A DNA stretch of 43,968 nucleotides, taken from assembly GCA_017554605.1 (NCBI GenBank), contig JAFZIA010000035.1, forward strand, positions 1 to 43,968, in the 5' to 3' direction. This DNA comes from Bacteroidaceae bacterium. Lineage in GTDB: Bacteria > Bacteroidota > Bacteroidia > Bacteroidales > Bacteroidaceae. The translations under genes were made by a program, and so were the position numbers. The notes under the pieces were generated by a model. It searched no databases. It was not told where the DNA came from and was given only the letters and a program-made list of their open reading frames with translations. Of this stretch, positions 41,902-43,968 are shown one piece after another; within the stretch, counting starts at the first letter, position 1; each line of letters starts with the position of its first letter.

Positions 41902-42920
41902 AAAGAATTTGTATCTGCGGAGGCGGTTCACTCGGACACGTGATTGCAGGCTATCTTGCAGCAAAAGAAAATGTACAGGCAGACATTCTGACCCGTCGCC
42001 CCGACGAGTGGTCGCACGAGCTCACAACATACACACCCGACGGCAAGGAGACAGTCTCTACCATCGGCACCATAAGCAACGACGCAGCCATTGTGGGCAA
42101 TGCCGACATCATACTGCTGTGCCTGCCGGGATACGCAATAAGGAGCGAACTGCAAAAGATTGCCCCACACATAAAACAGGGTACATTTGTGGGCAGCGTA
42201 TTCAGTTCCACGGGATTCTTCTTCGAGGCAATGGAGCTGCTTCCCGACAGCATCGCTCTATGGGGATTCCAGCGCGTGCCATTCATTGCACGCACCCAGT
42301 GCTACGGCAAAAGCGCGAACATACTGGGCTACAAGCCAAGCTACAATATCGCAGTGGAGAGATGCCCTGCGCAAGAAAAGGAAAAATTCAGAGCAACCAT
42401 AGAGACACTGTTCGACGCCCCCGTGCATCTGCTCAACAGCTACTACGAGGCAAGCTTCACAAACAGCAACCCCATACTCCACCCCTCACGCCTGTATTCA
42501 CTCTTCGGCAATTGGGACGAGAGCATATACTACCCCCGACAATACCTCTTCTACGAGGAGTGGGACGAGCGTGCATCGGAGCTGCTCATTGCAATGGACC
42601 GGGAACTCTTTGCAGTGCTCGCCAAGCTTCCCGTCGCACCCGACTATCTCACCCCCATTCTGCCATACTACGAGAGCAGCGATGCACAAAGCCTCACCGC
42701 CAAGATACGCTCAATACAGGGATTCAAAGGAATAAGGACCCCTATGACCGAACACCCCAATGGCTGGCAACCCGACCTCACGAGCCGCTATTTCCAGGAA
42801 GATTTTATGCACGGACTGCGCTACATCTACGACACCGCACACAAAATGGGAGTGGAGACACCCACAATAGACCGCATTTACAAGTGGGGAGAGGCACTTG
42901 CACAAAAAGGAAGGAAGTGA
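41898..42920 (+). CDS. NAD(P)-dependent octopine/nopaline dehydrogenase family protein
   Basis: 340 residues. The N-terminal Rossmann domain has CGGGSLGHVIAGYLA (7-21). The C-terminal opine-dehydrogenase domain has NSNPILHPSRLYSLFG (about 188-203), whose His is the family's catalytic residue, and an all-helical remainder. Such enzymes reductively join an amine to a 2-oxo acid to form secondary amines (opines). It starts within the stop of the fusion gene (ATGA), so both must work in one pathway: the PLP/NTase enzyme may make the amine, this enzyme may add a carboxyalkyl group. The substrate cannot be read from sequence. Confidence 0.88.
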   Translation: MKRICICGGGSLGHVIAGYLAAKENVQADILTRRPDEWSHELTTYTPDGKETVSTIGTISNDAAIVGNADIILLCLPGYAIRSELQKIAPHIKQGTFVGSVFSSTGFFFEAMELLPDSIALWGFQRVPFIARTQCYGKSANILGYKPSYNIAVERCPAQEKEKFRATIETLFDAPVHLLNSYYEASFTNSNPILHPSRLYSLFGNWDESIYYPRQYLFYEEWDERASELLIAMDRELFAVLAKLPVAPDYLTPILPYYESSDAQSLTAKIRSIQGFKGIRTPMTEHPNGWQPDLTSRYFQEDFMHGLRYIYDTAHKMGVETPTIDRIYKWGEALAQKGRK

Positions 42921-42957
42921 TATTATACGCGAACGCGAACAACGATTCTTCCAACAC

Positions 42958-43190
42958 GTTTCAATCCACGCACCCACATAAGGTGCGACTACGGTAAGTA
43001 TTCCAGCTAAATTAGCACCTCCCTTGTTTCAACCCACTCACCCGCAAGGAGTGCGACATCGATAGCCAACTGGTCATTCTCCACCATACATTCGTTTCAA
43101 TCCACGCACCCGCAAAGGGTGCGAATGAACGGCATTGTAAATGCCAACCTACAAACTTGTTTCAATCCATACACCTAATATAGACACGAC
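42958..43190 (-). CRISPR. short degenerate CRISPR array, type I-C-like repeats
   Basis: Four 32-base repeats at 42958-42989, 43026-43057, 43094-43125 and 43159-43190, all beginning GTTTCAAYCCA, with spacers of 36, 36 and 33 bases that are unrelated to each other. The typical form (GTTTCAATCCACGCACCC...GGTGCGAC) is the reverse complement of known type I-C repeats, so crRNA would be read on the minus strand. Repeats 2 and 3 carry point changes and repeat 4 has lost most of its hairpin. No cas gene lies in the window. The 11-mer GCGAACAACGA of the island-flanking repeats occurs just before the array (42935-42945). Confidence 0.85.
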
Positions 43191-43219
43191 AGTATTACCA
43201 TCAAAATTACTACAATACG

Positions 43220-43396
43220 CTAATTTAACAAACTATAATCAACATTAGGTATAGGGCTGACTCCAAAAATTGGAATGTCAGCCTTTTTGATTATCTTCTG
43301 CACCTTCTCAATGCTCTTCTTGCTTGACGTACGGCGACCTGTCAAATAATGGCTGTGCAGTCCTTGTGCGATACCAGTGATACCTACCCCGCCATA
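43220..43396 (-). pseudogene. possible C-terminal gene remnant
   Basis: The minus-strand frame reads GGVGITGIAQGLHSHYL, then TGRRTSSKKSIEKVQKIIKK and on to VDYSLLN with a stop at 43220-43222. It is open only to the 44-nt palindrome, where a stop appears, so any gene would be beheaded there. Not recognised; it may be chance coding potential. Confidence 0.3.
43255..43288 (+). terminator. hairpin terminator right of the CRISPR array
   Basis: GGCTGAC (43255-43261) pairs with GTCAGCC (43277-43283), with an inner CCAA/TTGG stem, followed by TTTTT (43284-43288). Confidence 0.65.
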
Positions 43397-43431
43397 TTGT
43401 TAATTTCTGCAGAAATTAACAATATGGCGGG
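43388..43431. repeat. perfect 44-nt palindrome
   Basis: The arm CCCGCCATATTGTTAATTTC plus TG (43388-43409) is the exact reverse complement of 43410-43431, with no spacer. A further TA-C/G-TA extension is possible with one bulge. It lies at the junction between two gene remnants. Confidence 0.85.
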
Positions 43432-43432
43432 T

Positions 43433-43540
43433 ATTAGGGAAAGGAGTGAGAACGGCACGTTGTGGATTCGCACCTCCCATAAAAAGACCAAAGTCGAATA
43501 TGAGGTTCCGCTCCTTGAAGTTCCCTTACATAAAGTTTAG
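43433..43540 (+). pseudogene. tyrosine recombinase fragment
   Basis: The frame encodes RERSENGTLWIRTSHKKTK and then VEYEVPLLEVPLHKV and a stop (43538-43540). The pattern NGTLWIRT-KTK-VPLLEVP matches the segment around the catalytic Lys in Bacteroidota tyrosine integrases. Only some 35 residues survive, without His-x-x-Arg or Tyr. The left edge coincides with the palindrome; the right edge is convergent with the DUF4143 gene (3-base overlap). Confidence 0.55.
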
Positions 43541-43968
43541 TCCAAGAACTCCTCTACTACATTGGAAATATTTTGAAGAAACATAATATAGTAAATAGGG
43601 AGATAGGTAATGCCATTATCGACAAAGACCTCTCTCTCATTTGATAAAACATATGCTTTCTTGATATTATAGTTATCGTTAGATATAAACTTATCCAAAG
43701 CACTATGGACTGTATAATCCTTTCCTGATTTCACTTCAATTGGGATATTTGAAAGATTGTCGGCATCATCAATCAAAAAATCAACCTCACCGTTTTTCTT
43801 ATTGTCATAATAGTATAGGTCATATCCGTGGGCTCTCAACTCCTGTGCTACGACAGTTTCATAAATGGAGCCGAGATTTATGCTCTTTACATCCGACAAA
43901 ACAGCCTTGATGTTGTTACGATAGAATATACCTGAGAGAATACCGACATCATTGAGATAGAGTTTTAA
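43537..43968 (-). CDS. AAA-type ATPase with DUF4143 domain, C-terminal part
   Basis: The frame is open to the window edge, so the 5' part is missing; 143 residues are visible. Upstream of the first in-frame start it continues LKLYLNDVGILSGIFYRN. The rest, NLGSIYETVVAQELRAHGYDLYYYDNKKNGEVDFLID and then PIEVKSGKDY, is the DUF4143 C-terminal domain, a restriction-endonuclease-like fold with GEVDFLI...IEVKSG as the usual acidic/Lys motif. Such proteins have an N-terminal AAA ATPase and are abundant accessory genes in gut Bacteroidota, role unsettled. The C-terminus looks complete. Confidence 0.85.
   Translation of the reverse strand, partial: LKLYLNDVGILSGIFYRNNIKAVLSDVKSINLGSIYETVVAQELRAHGYDLYYYDNKKNGEVDFLIDDADNLSNIPIEVKSGKDYTVHSALDKFISNDNYNIKKAYVLSNEREVFVDNGITYLPIYYIMFLQNISNVVEEFLD

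Noticed and set aside
42935-43190. Ordinary tandem repeat rather than CRISPR
   Set aside because: The 32-base repeats match the type I-C repeat form and the spacers are mutually unrelated and of near-constant length, so CRISPR is the better reading.
43349-43432. N-terminal part of the plus-strand frame before the integrase fragment
   Set aside because: These codons are palindrome bases plus the complement of another remnant and do not resemble an integrase; only the part from about 43433 does.

Overview
The window reads as a Bacteroidales (Bacteroidota) chromosome segment, probably gut-associated. The evidence is lineage-typical families (DUF5606, DUF4923, a PUR-alpha-like DUF3276 protein, a long NusB, M56/BlaI pairs with TonB domains), a short V-type ATPase operon of the chlamydia/Bacteroidota layout, GT3-type glycogen synthase, and promoters of the Bacteroidota form TTTG-N19-TAnnTTTG with few Shine-Dalgarno sequences. 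Species cannot be fixed from the sequence alone.

Layout. 1-429 is the 3' end of guaA. About 667-9285 is an AT-rich composite genomic island. It carries a tyrosine recombinase, a small DNA-binding-like protein with a possible -1 frameshift, a Rep-like protein with iterons, a serine recombinase and three cargo units. Four copies of a tandem GACACCAGT motif delimit the units. Two units start with a truncated 3' end of a related serine-recombinase gene, and all three cargo regions begin at the same covarying hairpin terminator. Cargo comprises an unrecognised 561-residue protein, a CxxC membrane protein, a DUF2335 membrane pair, a structured RNA with its own promoter and terminator, and a small lipoprotein. 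Structured intergenic repeats flank the island.

9687-13486 holds a secreted protein, serB, a small unknown gene and a hemolysin III-family protein. 13715-18049 (minus strand) is a glycogen operon: GT3 synthase followed by GT35 phosphorylase. 18189-25682 (minus strand) is a V-type ATPase operon (E, DUF2764, A, B, D, I, K). Its K subunit keeps every residue of the Na+ site described in Enterococcus NtpK, with identical spacing. 26089-31408 (minus strand) holds DUF4923, DUF5606, coaE, yajC, nusB and a double-ATPase ABC protein. 31614-33954 (plus strand) holds DUF3276, a bL25/Ctc protein, pth and an S4 protein; pth contains a perfect 38-nt palindrome. 34085-36662 (minus strand) is a BlaI-type repressor and an M56 metallopeptidase with two TonB-like domains. 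A tRNA-Lys(CUU), a DUF362 ferredoxin, a LicD protein and rpsP follow.

40078-42920 is a two-gene unit: a nucleotidyltransferase fused to a PLP enzyme, overlapping an opine-dehydrogenase-family gene. With the nearby LicD protein it suggests synthesis of an activated amino-alcohol or opine-type substituent for surface glycans (inference). The right end is a scar region: a decaying four-repeat CRISPR array of the type I-C repeat family with no cas genes in view, a perfect 44-nt palindrome, an integrase remnant, and the C-terminus of a DUF4143-type ATPase.
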